From assembly GCA_900208305.1 (NCBI GenBank), contig OAPG01000014.1, forward strand, positions 1-64,000: DNA of 64,000 nucleotides. The letters run 5' to 3'. Each line of letters begins with the position of its first letter. Within the stretch, counting starts at the first letter, position 1. Under the pieces are notes generated by a model. The model did not search any database and was not told the DNA's origin. It was given only the letters and a program-made list of their open reading frames with translations. Position numbers and translations under genes: made by a program. The DNA comes from Melanopsichium pennsylvanicum (Eukaryota; Basidiomycota; Ustilaginomycetes; Ustilaginales). Positions 1 to 9,660 of the stretch are shown in pieces.

Positions 1-147
1 AACCCTAACCCTAACCCTAACCCTAACCCTAACCCTAACCCTAACCCTAACCCTAACCCTAACCCTAACCCTAACCCTAACCCTAACCCTAACCCTAAAT
101 CCACACGCCCGCCCTAACCCTAACCCTAACCCTAACCCTAACCCTAA
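1..147. repeat. Telomeric repeat array (CCCTAA)n, left chromosome end
   Basis: Perfect head-to-tail AACCCT units fill 1-98. A 13-base interruption at 99-111 (ATCCACACGCCCG) is followed by more perfect units to 147. CCCTAA reading 5'->3' at the left edge is the C-rich strand of a TTAGGG telomere, so this is a true chromosome end and not an interstitial array. Unique sequence starts at 148. Confidence 0.97.
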
Positions 148-427
148 GACATCAGATGTTGAATATGTTGATCCTGGAGGCGTGAATGATGCATTTGGCC
201 TCCACAATGGCCCAGTTCAATAAGACTGGTTTCTTCATACTGCTTCCAAATGCCAAAAGTGGTTGAGTAGAGGAAGTCATACTTGTTTGCCATGGTGGCA
301 ATGGACATTCCTTCCAAGCAACAATCAATAATTTTCTACTGGAAGTCAAGAGAAACAGTATGACAATGTCCTTGTTTTCAAAGGCTCTGATCTTGTCTGA
401 CATAGACTTGACGGTTAGCTCTAACAA
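148..427 (-). pseudogene. Tc1/mariner-like transposase N-terminal (HTH) relic, cut off by the telomere
   Basis: Read on the minus strand from about 370 down to 148, one frame gives a helix-turn-helix-type segment with LDFQ, a TAG stop, KIIDCCLEGMSIATMANKY, then ST..GIW, GH.GG, and ends LQDQHIQHLM exactly where TTAGGG repeats begin. Its spacing matches the relic at 41058-41420 (MA..Y, ST..SI, GG, LQ.QHI..LM). Further upstream an ATG-initiated stretch lies in a different frame, implying a frameshift. The in-frame stop, the frameshift and loss of everything beyond the HTH region show a dead fragment. Assignment to the Tc1/IS630 superfamily rests on the HTH pattern; no catalytic DDE/DDD region is present. 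Confidence 0.6.
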
Positions 428-1319
428 TCAAGCACAACAGTGATGGTTAACAATGTCATATAAGGTTGGGACTAGCAGTTTTTGTGATGGTTTTGAATGC
501 GTTGATCTTGGATTTGATTGCAAAAAGGTGTATATTATTTTACAATCTGAATTGTAGGAAGCCATTATTTTCTCCAAAATTTATGCCCCTTTTCAGAGTG
601 TCCCGTGTCGAGAGGTGCTCAACTGCTCCCATCCTGAACGTGAGCTGAGGGCTGCGAAAGCGTGTCCTGTCACCTGCAGCTACACGACCTTGACTGTCTC
701 TTGACTTTCCTGGCTCTTGTTCAAGGCTTCGGATTGCTCTTTCTCCTTTATCAACGATACGACTTCACCATCCCTTCTCTTCGCACCGCTTCCCCATCGC
801 ACCACCTCCCCTATCATCATCGTATACTCACTCACGTCTCTATCACACCAGACAGTGTGCGATGTTAGCTGGTGCCGCTAAACTCTGTTCACCCTCACGA
901 CCCTTTACGATTTCGATACCCTTTGCTTTTGTCTACTTTTCTTCCGCTACTAGATTGTGGCTCTCGTTCACCTTGCATCTATCGTGCTGTTCTTGCTCGC
1001 GCACATTTATCAGTGCAGTCATCTCCCTCGATAGCGTTTTTCCCTATCCAGGTATCGCTCCAAAGAGATTGTCCGATTTTCTTGATTCCCTAGCACCAGC
1101 CGTACTCTAACGTTCTACATACATTTACACCCCTGTTTAGGCATGATCGGCTTTCAAAGCGGCTTCTTCGACTACTGAAGCTGTGTGCTTCTTTTCCCTT
1201 TTACCAGCGGCTGCCCCCACGACTCGAATCGTCCGACTACCACTGACACGTCGGCACTGCGACATTGATTGAGCTGTACCTTGCATGATCAGGGTGCGAA
1301 TTTATTACCTCGGCATCCG
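428..1319 (+). other. Subtelomeric spacer and leader of the Lte1-like gene
   Basis: No recognisable gene. Up to about 600 the DNA is AT-rich and may be more of the decayed element. From about 640 it becomes pyrimidine-rich, as expected for a smut promoter/5' leader. It contains several upstream ATGs (for example at 862 and 1143) with short reading frames, so the leader may carry uORFs if transcription starts early. I see no RecQ-type helicase gene of the kind known from some smut subtelomeres. Confidence 0.5.
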
Positions 1320-4300
1320 ATGGAATCAACGCTGGCGAGCAGCTCAGCAATGTCTGCCTCCTCCTCAAGAGGTGCTGCTGCTACAGCGGCTCCGCTCGAC
1401 GTCGAAACAACAAACTGGAACGCGGTCAAAATCCTTGCAGCACAGCATCACATCCCGCTCAACCTCTTGGAAGCTACTCGCGATGCCGTCTCCAGTCAGT
1501 TTGCACAATACCCTGATCATCATGATTACGGTGCGCAAACACCATTACACATCACAGCAGTGCGCCTCGATACGGGTCGCGTCGTCTTCCGATTCCGATC
1601 TCGCCATTTGGTATCCGCGACCGCTTCCGGCATCGGATCGCTTGGAACGGCAACACAGCATAACGGAATGCCTCGATCTAGCTCCTCCGGAACCAATTTT
1701 ACACCACTTAGCTCGGATGCAGTCGACTCTCCTCAGCAGTCCAATCTGAGCGGTAGCCTCTTTCGCAGGACGGGCAATTTGAGCTTGAAACACTCCAGAT
1801 CAATACCAGTCCTCCGCCGCAAAGCTTCGTCTACCTTGATTCCTGCTTTCTCCCATGTCGAGGCGGGAGCTTCTGGCAGTACCGCTCATGCCCCGCTCGC
1901 ATTCGGAGCAGGTAATGCGTTGGAGGATCCACATCCATGCGCTCCAACTATGCCGTTCGCTTTGTCTTCCCAGATGAGATCGACGCAACATGCTGCGGGG
2001 ACTCATCTCAATTCATATCACACAGGTGTGATGACAAGTGCAAGCATGGCACGCACTGGTAGTTCTCCTGTCAACGGGCTACACGCGAATCGCTATGGCG
2101 CAAATCACATCCAGGAAGGTGATGTGCTCGGCGCTGTCCTTGGCTTGGGACAGAGCGAGCTGTGGGCAAGGTCGCACTCCGAAAGGTATGCCGTGGCACC
2201 GCAACAATCTCAAGGAAGGAGATCATCTGGCAGCTCTTCAGATCAATCACTTAACACGTCCAAGCATCTCTTGCCGGCTCCCGAGATACGCCTGCCCGAA
2301 TTCAGCTTCGACTCTCAATTCGACAAGTCGCCCCGGTTCCACCAGCTTAGGGAGGCACAATCATTCGGGTCGAATGCATCTGACACGACAGCTCGTGGCG
2401 AGGACGAGGATTCCGTCGACAAACTTCGCGTGGATTTGCAGCCTTTCTTGAGCAGATTGGACCAGCAGACCAGTGAGTTCGAAGCGCAAACGCTCATTTT
2501 TGATGTCATCCAAAGCTACCAAAGACCTTCAGTTGCCTCGTCGCTGCTCGGATCCAATACACTAAAACAGCAGCAGTGTCAACGCACAGACTCGCGCAAC
2601 TTACTTTCTGCCAAATCGCCTGCCGTCGAGGGTAGCGACTTCATGGCGCAGGCTCACGCTTTGCCGACGTCTGCCGCACCAGGGGATGATCCCCGATTTG
2701 CCATCTGGGCTGTTAAAAGCGACAAGAGAGATGGCGCGTTCGTCGTCAGCAACCGCGCAGGCCAGACGGACGCGGATCAAACTCTAGCGTCCGAGTTCGC
2801 CTCTTCATCGAGCAGCTCGCCAGCTTCTGCCACCAAGCGTCGCAACCGTAGCGACGACAATGGCTCCGGCAACCGCTCCTCTGGTATCTTCCAGAGTTCA
2901 AGCCCAGCATCTGAAAAGAAGCCAGACGTCTCGGGAGGCGATCCACCACCTCGCAAAGCTATGCTCTTTGCTGCCTCTGCTGCACGACTCGTTGCCGAAC
3001 TCACAGCCGAGATCGATGTGACGCTCAGAAGTGACTTTTTCTACACTTATCGCCAGTTTATGACTTCTTTCGATCTGCTCGAGCTCCTCATTCTTCGATT
3101 CGAATGGGCCGTCTCGGAACCTAGCTCGGCTGAGGATGAGGCGCGTCGTCGCATCGTACGTGTGCGTACATACGTCGTCATCAAACACTGGCTTCAGCAT
3201 CACTTTGACTTCGACTTTTTGCCCAATCGCACCCTTCGCCAACGTCTTGCCATGTGGCTCAACGTTCTCGCCAAGGATCAGCGCATTACCGATCGCCCTG
3301 CTGATCTCAATATTGTCAATAGTTTGCGCAAGATTGTGCGAGGGCTCAAGGAGACGTATTCGCATTCGGGCGTTGGTGCGCTGCTGCTGCATGACTCGGG
3401 TCGGCTGACCGACAGTCCGTCCGGAGGACGCAAGACCGACAGTCTTTCGACACTTGATTACTCCTCACACGACTCTGAGCCGAGGATCGGTATGAGTGCA
3501 AGCTCTGCTTCGAGCGGTCCCGAACACAAAATGATGAAATCCGGATCAGCACTGTCACTCATCGAGGACGTCAACCTTGACTTCTCCGAAGATCAGAGCT
3601 CTCATGATCCTCCGCACTTCAGGTCCCCTCCAGCGCAGCACAGCCACACAGCATCGCCTGGGGACGCTACGCGTGCTGCACAGAAGGCCGCTGAGGAATC
3701 TGTCCTGGTGTCGCATAGACACACGATTGCGCCAATCCCAGTGCATCAGCCACGTCCAGCCTCGGCCGGCATAGGCAACTCTCCAGCTCCTCTGCCAAAT
3801 CTTTCAAACGCTTGGTCGAGAGCGTTTGTGCAGACCGTCGGTCGTCTGTCCAAGTTCAAGCGTGTACTTGGCAATCGAGGTCTGGGCTTGGATAGCAATA
3901 ACGAGCTCAACACCGAAGCGGAGGAGTGCAGCGACCTGCTGTTTGTAAAAGGTGGCCTCGACAGTTTGTTGCAGTATTTTGCCACCGTGGAAGCAAGACG
4001 TCAATTGTCGTCGCAAGTGCGCTGGACCGGAATGCCCCTTCAGCGTCCTTTATCGCTCACTGAAGAAGCGAATGAGGACGAAGAGGAAGGTCCCACCAGT
4101 CAAACATCGGAAGACAGCGCGGAGCAAGAAGAGACACCCAGTCTAGCCGGGGCTTCTACCAACCGGTCCACACCAGCAAGCTCGATTGACCTCACTCTCA
4201 ACGACAAACGCCCTTCCCAGGGCGAGCCCGGTCCGCAGGGACTCGGAATCAGCCAACAGACTCAAGACGATGGCGAGTACTCGGTCGCAACGCAAGGCCC

Positions 4301-6521
4301 GGAACTGTTCGATCTCGATCCGAGCTCCCTTCGCTCGCTGCATTCACTCACACGACCCAAGGCGAAGGGCGAGGATCACTTGCATCATGCGACCAGCGAG
4401 CAGACCCTGAGATCCGTGTCGCGTGCGCCGACGGGACGCAGTTTGGAAGATGAATCCGATGTTCGAAGCTTCGTTATGCGGGACGGCCTACATCGGAAAC
4501 AGCAAAGGACATCCGTCCGCGACCCAATTCTCAGCAATGGCGCCCCACGTGTAGTGCAAATCGACGACATTGATCTCTCCAGCGATGACGATGACTTTGC
4601 TGTGCGTAAAGCTCTTCGACGTTTGCCTGGCGCTAGGGATCTTCGACAAGCCAACACCGTCAAGGATCTCGAAGCCCAGCAGCTGCATCCTGGCCGCGAA
4701 AGCGTTGATACCATTGCATCTTCCATGTTCCGTCATCCTGCCTCTGCCTGTCACCTTCACATTGGATCGTTCGCCATGGGTCACTCTCGCGCCGTCAGTG
4801 TCGACAGCGCCATGTTCGTGCAAGAGGCGATGGCACCCTGCTTCCCAGCAGCTCCTATGATCAGCACAGTGCAATCTGAGATGCTGGATCCAGACGAGGC
4901 ACTGCAGGGCTACGAGCTGGTCAAGGGCTTTAGGCTGGATGACGTGGAGAGTGACGACGAAGAGCCTGGTGACGTCGAAGCTGCGCTCCGTCGACTAGAG
5001 GGTATCATTGACGAAGACCGACAAAAGAAGAAGGCGAAACGAGTCGAAAGGCTATGGCAGCGCTCACTGGCTAGGAATTCCCGGACTGATGCTGCTGATG
5101 GCGAGGAGGACAAGCGCATGAGCCAGGCTTCTTCTTGCTCTCGAGCCGACCGTGCGCTGTCGCCATCCCTCACTGGAAGCTCACTCGCCGAAGCGGAAGA
5201 TGAAGCATACGCCTCTGCGCATCCTTGTGATCGATCTATTGATGATCACCCTTCCGCACAGCCCAAGTCACCGATTAGACAACACCAACAGTCCTCGTTC
5301 CTGGATCTGCGGGACCTCATTTCTGCATCCGAGTCTGGTGACCATGACGAGGACAAGCCGGCTCTTGATGGTGCAATGGTACGGGCTGAGCCGCTGGCTG
5401 CGGTGAAGCGCGTTCCGTCTGTCGAATGTGCAGATGCAACGGCAAGCGCACCAGCGCAAAAAACGTTCGCTGCTGAAACCGGACCGCGCTGTGGAGCGAG
5501 CGCTGTCCTGTCGCCCGCCAGAGGCTTGGCACCTTTGCCTCCTGTCCACCGATCTTTCTTGCTCTCCTACCGATCCGAAGTGGTGGTGCGTCAAATGTGT
5601 TTGATCGAAGCCGAACTCTTGCGATCCGTCACATGGGACGAGCTGGCCTCATCGAGATGGCGAGAGCGTCGCTTCGGCGCCGAGGTCACCGATTGGGAAG
5701 CGTTCTACCGCGACCGTGTCCGCGACCGTCTTGAAGCACAGCGCTTAGGCGAGATGCCTCAAGAACGGACCGTCGAGGCCATCGTTACTCGCTTCAATTT
5801 GACGTCGAACTGGGTCGCGAGCGAGGTCGTACTCACGCAGAACGTCGACGAGAGAGCCGCCGTCATCTCAAAGCTCATCCGTATCGCTTGGAAGTGCTAC
5901 CTGCAGTCCAACTTCGCGTCATTGGCCCAGATCATCTTCGGTCTGAGCACACCTTGGGTCGAACGGCTGCGCAGGACGTGGAACCGAGTTGGGTACTTTG
6001 AAATGCGCATGTGGCGGGATCTAAACTCGTTTGTCGGTCCTCGACACAACTTCAAGCATCTGAGAAATGCTATGCTACAACTTGCTGAAGCTGGTGGCGA
6101 CGGCGATGGAGAAAGCAACAAGGGCGGAAAGACGCAAGGGTGTATCCCATTCTTTGGCCTTTTCGTGTCTGATCTTATGCAGTATGATGCCATGCCAACG
6201 TTCCTCGATCCCACAGCTCCCACGATGCCCGCGTCGACGTTCATAGCACACGACGGCAAGACTCGGTTGCATCCTGCAAATCCAAACGCGTTCAACAACC
6301 TCGAACCACTGCCTCCAGCAGTGCAACTCGAGCCACTCATCAACGTGCTCAAGTTCAGGAGCATTGCAGATGTGATCAGGCACATTGGGTCATTCCAGAA
6401 TACGGCCAAGAGGTACGGTGCCATGTTCGAGGCTGACAAGGGCGCTTACGTGAGGTGCTTGAAGCTGCGATGCTTGCCAGGGGAGCTGCTGGCAAGACTG
6501 GGTCACGTAATTGAGCCTTGA
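1320..6521 (+). CDS. LTE1: Lte1-like guanine nucleotide exchange factor (RasGEF_N + RasGEF)
   Basis: A 1733-residue protein expected to load GTP on a small Ras-family or Tem1-like GTPase at the cell cortex. The open frame extends to a TTG at 1269, but the first ATG is at 1320. Residues 1-545 are Ser-rich and disordered. A RasGEF N-terminal (REM) module lies at about 548-690 (LVAELTAEIDVTLRSDFFYTY..F.TSFDLLELLI). A roughly 700-residue acidic, Ser-rich linker follows, then a catalytic CDC25-homology domain at about 1410-1720 (SYRSEVVVRQMCLIEAELL, FNLTSNWVASEVV, FGLSTPWVERLRRTW, HNFKHLRNAM). Wide separation of REM and catalytic modules with no SH3 is the Lte1 layout; Cdc25/Ste6-type GEFs have them adjacent. 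In yeast Lte1 promotes mitotic exit through Bfa1/Bub2-Tem1, possibly without true GEF activity. The target here is inferred. It is the first gene from the telomere. Confidence 0.8.
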   Translation: MESTLASSSAMSASSSRGAAATAAPLDVETTNWNAVKILAAQHHIPLNLLEATRDAVSSQFAQYPDHHDYGAQTPLHITAVRLDTGRVVFRFRSRHLVSATASGIGSLGTATQHNGMPRSSSSGTNFTPLSSDAVDSPQQSNLSGSLFRRTGNLSLKHSRSIPVLRRKASSTLIPAFSHVEAGASGSTAHAPLAFGAGNALEDPHPCAPTMPFALSSQMRSTQHAAGTHLNSYHTGVMTSASMARTGSSPVNGLHANRYGANHIQEGDVLGAVLGLGQSELWARSHSERYAVAPQQSQGRRSSGSSSDQSLNTSKHLLPAPEIRLPEFSFDSQFDKSPRFHQLREAQSFGSNASDTTARGEDEDSVDKLRVDLQPFLSRLDQQTSEFEAQTLIFDVIQSYQRPSVASSLLGSNTLKQQQCQRTDSRNLLSAKSPAVEGSDFMAQAHALPTSAAPGDDPRFAIWAVKSDKRDGAFVVSNRAGQTDADQTLASEFASSSSSSPASATKRRNRSDDNGSGNRSSGIFQSSSPASEKKPDVSGGDPPPRKAMLFAASAARLVAELTAEIDVTLRSDFFYTYRQFMTSFDLLELLILRFEWAVSEPSSAEDEARRRIVRVRTYVVIKHWLQHHFDFDFLPNRTLRQRLAMWLNVLAKDQRITDRPADLNIVNSLRKIVRGLKETYSHSGVGALLLHDSGRLTDSPSGGRKTDSLSTLDYSSHDSEPRIGMSASSASSGPEHKMMKSGSALSLIEDVNLDFSEDQSSHDPPHFRSPPAQHSHTASPGDATRAAQKAAEESVLVSHRHTIAPIPVHQPRPASAGIGNSPAPLPNLSNAWSRAFVQTVGRLSKFKRVLGNRGLGLDSNNELNTEAEECSDLLFVKGGLDSLLQYFATVEARRQLSSQVRWTGMPLQRPLSLTEEANEDEEEGPTSQTSEDSAEQEETPSLAGASTNRSTPASSIDLTLNDKRPSQGEPGPQGLGISQQTQDDGEYSVATQGPELFDLDPSSLRSLHSLTRPKAKGEDHLHHATSEQTLRSVSRAPTGRSLEDESDVRSFVMRDGLHRKQQRTSVRDPILSNGAPRVVQIDDIDLSSDDDDFAVRKALRRLPGARDLRQANTVKDLEAQQLHPGRESVDTIASSMFRHPASACHLHIGSFAMGHSRAVSVDSAMFVQEAMAPCFPAAPMISTVQSEMLDPDEALQGYELVKGFRLDDVESDDEEPGDVEAALRRLEGIIDEDRQKKKAKRVERLWQRSLARNSRTDAADGEEDKRMSQASSCSRADRALSPSLTGSSLAEAEDEAYASAHPCDRSIDDHPSAQPKSPIRQHQQSSFLDLRDLISASESGDHDEDKPALDGAMVRAEPLAAVKRVPSVECADATASAPAQKTFAAETGPRCGASAVLSPARGLAPLPPVHRSFLLSYRSEVVVRQMCLIEAELLRSVTWDELASSRWRERRFGAEVTDWEAFYRDRVRDRLEAQRLGEMPQERTVEAIVTRFNLTSNWVASEVVLTQNVDERAAVISKLIRIAWKCYLQSNFASLAQIIFGLSTPWVERLRRTWNRVGYFEMRMWRDLNSFVGPRHNFKHLRNAMLQLAEAGGDGDGESNKGGKTQGCIPFFGLFVSDLMQYDAMPTFLDPTAPTMPASTFIAHDGKTRLHPANPNAFNNLEPLPPAVQLEPLINVLKFRSIADVIRHIGSFQNTAKRYGAMFEADKGAYVRCLKLRCLPGELLARLGHVIEP

Positions 6522-6948
6522 TTGCGGGGAACAGCCTTTCTCGCTGGGGTTGATCCTTTGTCTTTGCATCATTATGCAAGCAACGTCAGGAAACCAAAAG
6601 TCCTGTCGATCATTTTTTGTCGTCCCAGACCTCGCCGCTGTGAGCCTCACTTACCTCGGTATTCTCTCGTTTTCAACACTCTCCCTTGTTCCCGCTAAAA
6701 TCTGTTCCAGTGCCTTGACTACCATTTCTTAATATAGCCTAGTTTTCTGTTTCTGTTCTCTGCAAATGGAAACGTCTAGATATGTTTATTTTCTAGAGGT
6801 GCCGCAGAAAGAAGCAGCGCTAAAACCTTTTAAGATTTGATCGGGAGTGGTCCTCGAGCAAGACAGCCACGGAAATGTGTCTGTAAGCCATGATTTGCAT
6901 TCCGGACGAAAAGCCATGACAGCAAAGCGCGTTCCAAGACACGCAGGC

Positions 6949-7051
6949 ACGCGTCCGAATTGGCACGAAGGACTGAGCGAGCGCGGCGTTCTCAATCGCG
7001 AGAAATGCTGCTCGTGGCGTAAATTGGAATGTGCACGCTCCGAGACGCGTC
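6949..7051. promoter_or_regulatory. Pair of MCB-like elements (ACGCGT) upstream of MCM5
   Basis: Perfect ACGCGT hexamers at 6949-6954 and 7046-7051, about 520 and 420 bp upstream of the MCM5 ATG. ACGCGT is the MluI cell-cycle box bound by MBF in yeasts, which drives G1/S genes including MCM subunits. Two copies within about 100 bp in the promoter of such a gene is suggestive. A single hexamer would be expected by chance about once per 4 kb. Confidence 0.4.
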
Positions 7052-7433
7052 GTGATGTTTGTCGTGTTAATTTTGCATTCGCCAGGCAAAAAAGGGATGC
7101 GCCACGCTAGTGTCAAGCCAAATGGATTTCGATGAAGCACACGCGGAACAACAACACAGTTCGACCCTTTGTGCGAGCGAGGCTAGCTGAACATGTTTCC
7201 GACATTGGTAGCAGCATTGTTGCTCAATTCTTTACCGTCATCTTCCCTTCATTCTTGCCCTCGCCCATTCCTTCGTCCGTTGAAAGCTGTCCTGCTTGGT
7301 CGTAACTAACAGGACATCCTCGAGGCTTACTGCGAATCTACGCAGTCGACGGCATACGCAACTACACGACTAATATCGGAGGACGCTAACTCCATCAAAG
7401 CACTGCAATTTTGTCCCGCTCCAGACCTGGCGT

Positions 7434-7469
7434 CATCACATCGTAGTCAAGCATCACATCGTAGTCAAG
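7434..7469. repeat. 18-bp tandem duplication directly before the MCM5 start codon
   Basis: The unit CATCACATCGTAGTCAAG occurs twice without gap (7434-7451 and 7452-7469), and the following bases CATG begin a third unit and contain the ATG at 7471. It lies wholly in the 5' leader, so it does not change the protein but alters start-codon context and leader length. Confidence 0.9.
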
Positions 7470-7470
7470 C

Positions 7471-9660
7471 ATGTCGGGCTTCGACTCTGGCCGGGTGTTT
7501 TCTGCACAGGCGCTCGCTGGCTCTGAAGCATCTCGCGCCCCCAATGCGCCCGCACAAACCGAGCAGACGCTCTTCAACTTTGTCCAGACCTTCCGCACTG
7601 GCAGCGACTACATCTACCGAGACCGCCTTCGTGCCAACCTCCTCGCCAGGCAATATGTGCTCGAAGTTCAGCTCGAACATGTGCAGCTTTGGTCCAACGA
7701 TTTGGCTCAAGCTCTCCGAGATACTCCTTCCGAAATCCTCCCTCTCTTCGAATCCGCCGTCAAACGTGCTGCACGAGCGGTTCTCTACCCGGTCATGACT
7801 GCTGGCGAGCTGCGACCAGAGGCACCCGACTGTCAAGTCACGCTTCGTAGTCATGCAAACCTCACAGCCATGCGCGATCTGCACGCCGACAGCATCTCTC
7901 ACCTGGTGCGCGTGCCAGGTATTGTCATCGGTACCACCACGCTCTCTTCCCGTGCCACGCATCTGCAGATCATGTGCAGGGACTGTCGCACCACCAAGAC
8001 TCTCCCTGTCGTGTCGGGATTTGGAGGTTTCACTCTGCCGAGGTACTGTGACTCGCAGACAATGGACACAACCGCACCAAAGTGCTCGACAGATCCTTAC
8101 GTGATCCTGCACGACAAGTGTAAGTTTGTGGATACTCAAACAGTCAAGTTGCAAGAGGCGCCCGACATGGTTCCCGTCGGAGAATTGCCACGACACATGT
8201 TGATGAGCGTCGACCGAGCATTGTGTGGACGAGTTGTACCTGGTTCGAGGATCATTGCAACGGGAGTTTACTCGACGTTTACCAGTGCTGGCAAGGGCTC
8301 TAAAGCGGGTGCTATCGCGCTGAGGACGGCGTACCTCAGAGTGGTGGGTTTGGAGATCGATGCTGAAGGCGCGGGAGGTAGGGGTATGGCAAGGATGTTT
8401 TCTGCAGAGGAAGAGGAGGAGTTCGCAAGGCTGTCCAGGACAAGGGATCTGTACGAAAAATTCTCGGCATCCATTGCGCCGAGTATCTTTGGTAACCAGG
8501 ACATTAAGAAGGCGATTGCCTGCTTGCTTTTCGGAGGATCGAAAAGGGTCTTGCCAGACGGCATGCGTTTGAGGGGAGACATCAACGTGCTTATGCTTGG
8601 TGACCCTGGTACGGCCAAATCGCAATTGCTCAAGTTTGTCGAAAAAGTTTCGCCCATTGCAGTTTATACTTCGGGCAAGGGATCCTCTGCTGCCGGTTTG
8701 ACGGCTTCCGTCCAACGCGATCCGCAATCACGAGAATTTTACCTCGAAGGTGGAGCCATGGTACTGGCCGACGGGGGCGTGGTGTGCATTGATGAATTCG
8801 ACAAGATGCGAGACGAAGATCGTGTTGCCATCCACGAGTCGATGGAGCAACAGACGATCTCGATCGCTAAAGCGGGTATCACGACTATCCTCAACACGCG
8901 TACCTCGGTGCTCGCAGCTGCCAACCCCATCTTTGGTCGCTACGACGATATGAAATCTCCTGGAGAGAACATCGATTTCCAGACAACCATCTTGTCCAGA
9001 TTCGACATGATTTTTATCGTCAAAGATGAACACAACGAACTGAGGGATAGGACGATGGCAAAACACGTCATGAACATCCACATGAATCGAGCCAACGAAG
9101 CCACTGCTGCTGGCGAGTTTGACGTGGAAGAGATGAAACGCTACATTTCATTCTGCAAGGCTAGGTGCGCGCCGAGGTTGAGTACCGAAGCGGCAGAGAA
9201 GCTCAGTTCGCATTTTGTGGCATTGAGAAAGCAAGTGGCTCAGGTGGAAAGGGATAATGACGAGAGGAGTTCGATTCCCATCACAGTGCGTCAATTGGAG
9301 GCGATTGTTCGTATCTCGGAGAGTTTGGCAAAAGTGACGCTTTCGCCGACGGTGGGAGAGGAGCACGTGGACGAGGCGATGAGGTTGTTCAGATCTTCAA
9401 CGATGGATGCGGTTCAAGCGGGTAATGTGGAAGGAATGACGCGAGGTGAATTGGCAGAGGAATGTCAGAAGTTGGAGAGGGAGATTAGAAGAAGGTTGCC
9501 GATCGGATGGAGTACAAGCTATGCTAAACTAAGGCATGAGTTTGTTGAAAGTCAAGGGTACACAAACCATGCGTTGGAGAGGACGCTATTCATTTTGGAG
9601 AAGAGGGATGTGATTCGATTCAGCAACCAGAGAAAGGCGCTTACCAGAACGGGTGTCTAA
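7471..9660 (+). CDS. MCM5: DNA replication licensing factor MCM5 (Cdc46)
   Basis: A 729-residue subunit of the nuclear MCM2-7 replicative helicase, close to the usual length for MCM5. The N-terminal domain (about 25-300) includes the MCM5-type N-terminus (FRTGSDYIYRDRLR) and a zinc-binding region (CRDC..., then two further Cys). The AAA+ core carries Walker A GDPGTAKSQ near residue 377, Walker B IDEFDKM near 440 and the arginine-finger motif SRFD near 509. A C-terminal winged-helix-like tail ends in FSNQRKALTRTGV. The start is the ATG at 7471, right after an 18-bp tandem duplication. The gene is intronless. ACGCGT boxes upstream suggest G1/S control. It works with Cdt1 (53552-56932) in origin licensing. 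Confidence 0.97.
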   Translation: MSGFDSGRVFSAQALAGSEASRAPNAPAQTEQTLFNFVQTFRTGSDYIYRDRLRANLLARQYVLEVQLEHVQLWSNDLAQALRDTPSEILPLFESAVKRAARAVLYPVMTAGELRPEAPDCQVTLRSHANLTAMRDLHADSISHLVRVPGIVIGTTTLSSRATHLQIMCRDCRTTKTLPVVSGFGGFTLPRYCDSQTMDTTAPKCSTDPYVILHDKCKFVDTQTVKLQEAPDMVPVGELPRHMLMSVDRALCGRVVPGSRIIATGVYSTFTSAGKGSKAGAIALRTAYLRVVGLEIDAEGAGGRGMARMFSAEEEEEFARLSRTRDLYEKFSASIAPSIFGNQDIKKAIACLLFGGSKRVLPDGMRLRGDINVLMLGDPGTAKSQLLKFVEKVSPIAVYTSGKGSSAAGLTASVQRDPQSREFYLEGGAMVLADGGVVCIDEFDKMRDEDRVAIHESMEQQTISIAKAGITTILNTRTSVLAAANPIFGRYDDMKSPGENIDFQTTILSRFDMIFIVKDEHNELRDRTMAKHVMNIHMNRANEATAAGEFDVEEMKRYISFCKARCAPRLSTEAAEKLSSHFVALRKQVAQVERDNDERSSIPITVRQLEAIVRISESLAKVTLSPTVGEEHVDEAMRLFRSSTMDAVQAGNVEGMTRGELAEECQKLEREIRRRLPIGWSTSYAKLRHEFVESQGYTNHALERTLFILEKRDVIRFSNQRKALTRTGV

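Larger units (their letters stand above)
6522..7470 (+). other. Intergenic region; promoter of MCM5
   Basis: No supported gene; short frames on both strands show no family resemblance. It holds the 3' flank of the Lte1-like gene and the MCM5 promoter. Two ACGCGT hexamers and an 18-bp tandem duplication abutting the MCM5 start are listed separately. Confidence 0.6.

Noticed and set aside
1269..1319. Upstream extension of the Lte1-like frame
   Set aside because: It begins with TTG; the first in-frame ATG at 1320 is preferred. The same reasoning was applied at 18319, 22544, 35384 and 53495.
428..1319. Subtelomeric RecQ-like helicase gene
   Set aside because: Looked for because such genes occur at some smut chromosome ends; no helicase motif is present.
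7465..8727. 420-codon open frame on the minus strand
   Set aside because: It is exactly antisense to MCM5, shows no domain, and reflects codon bias of the real gene.
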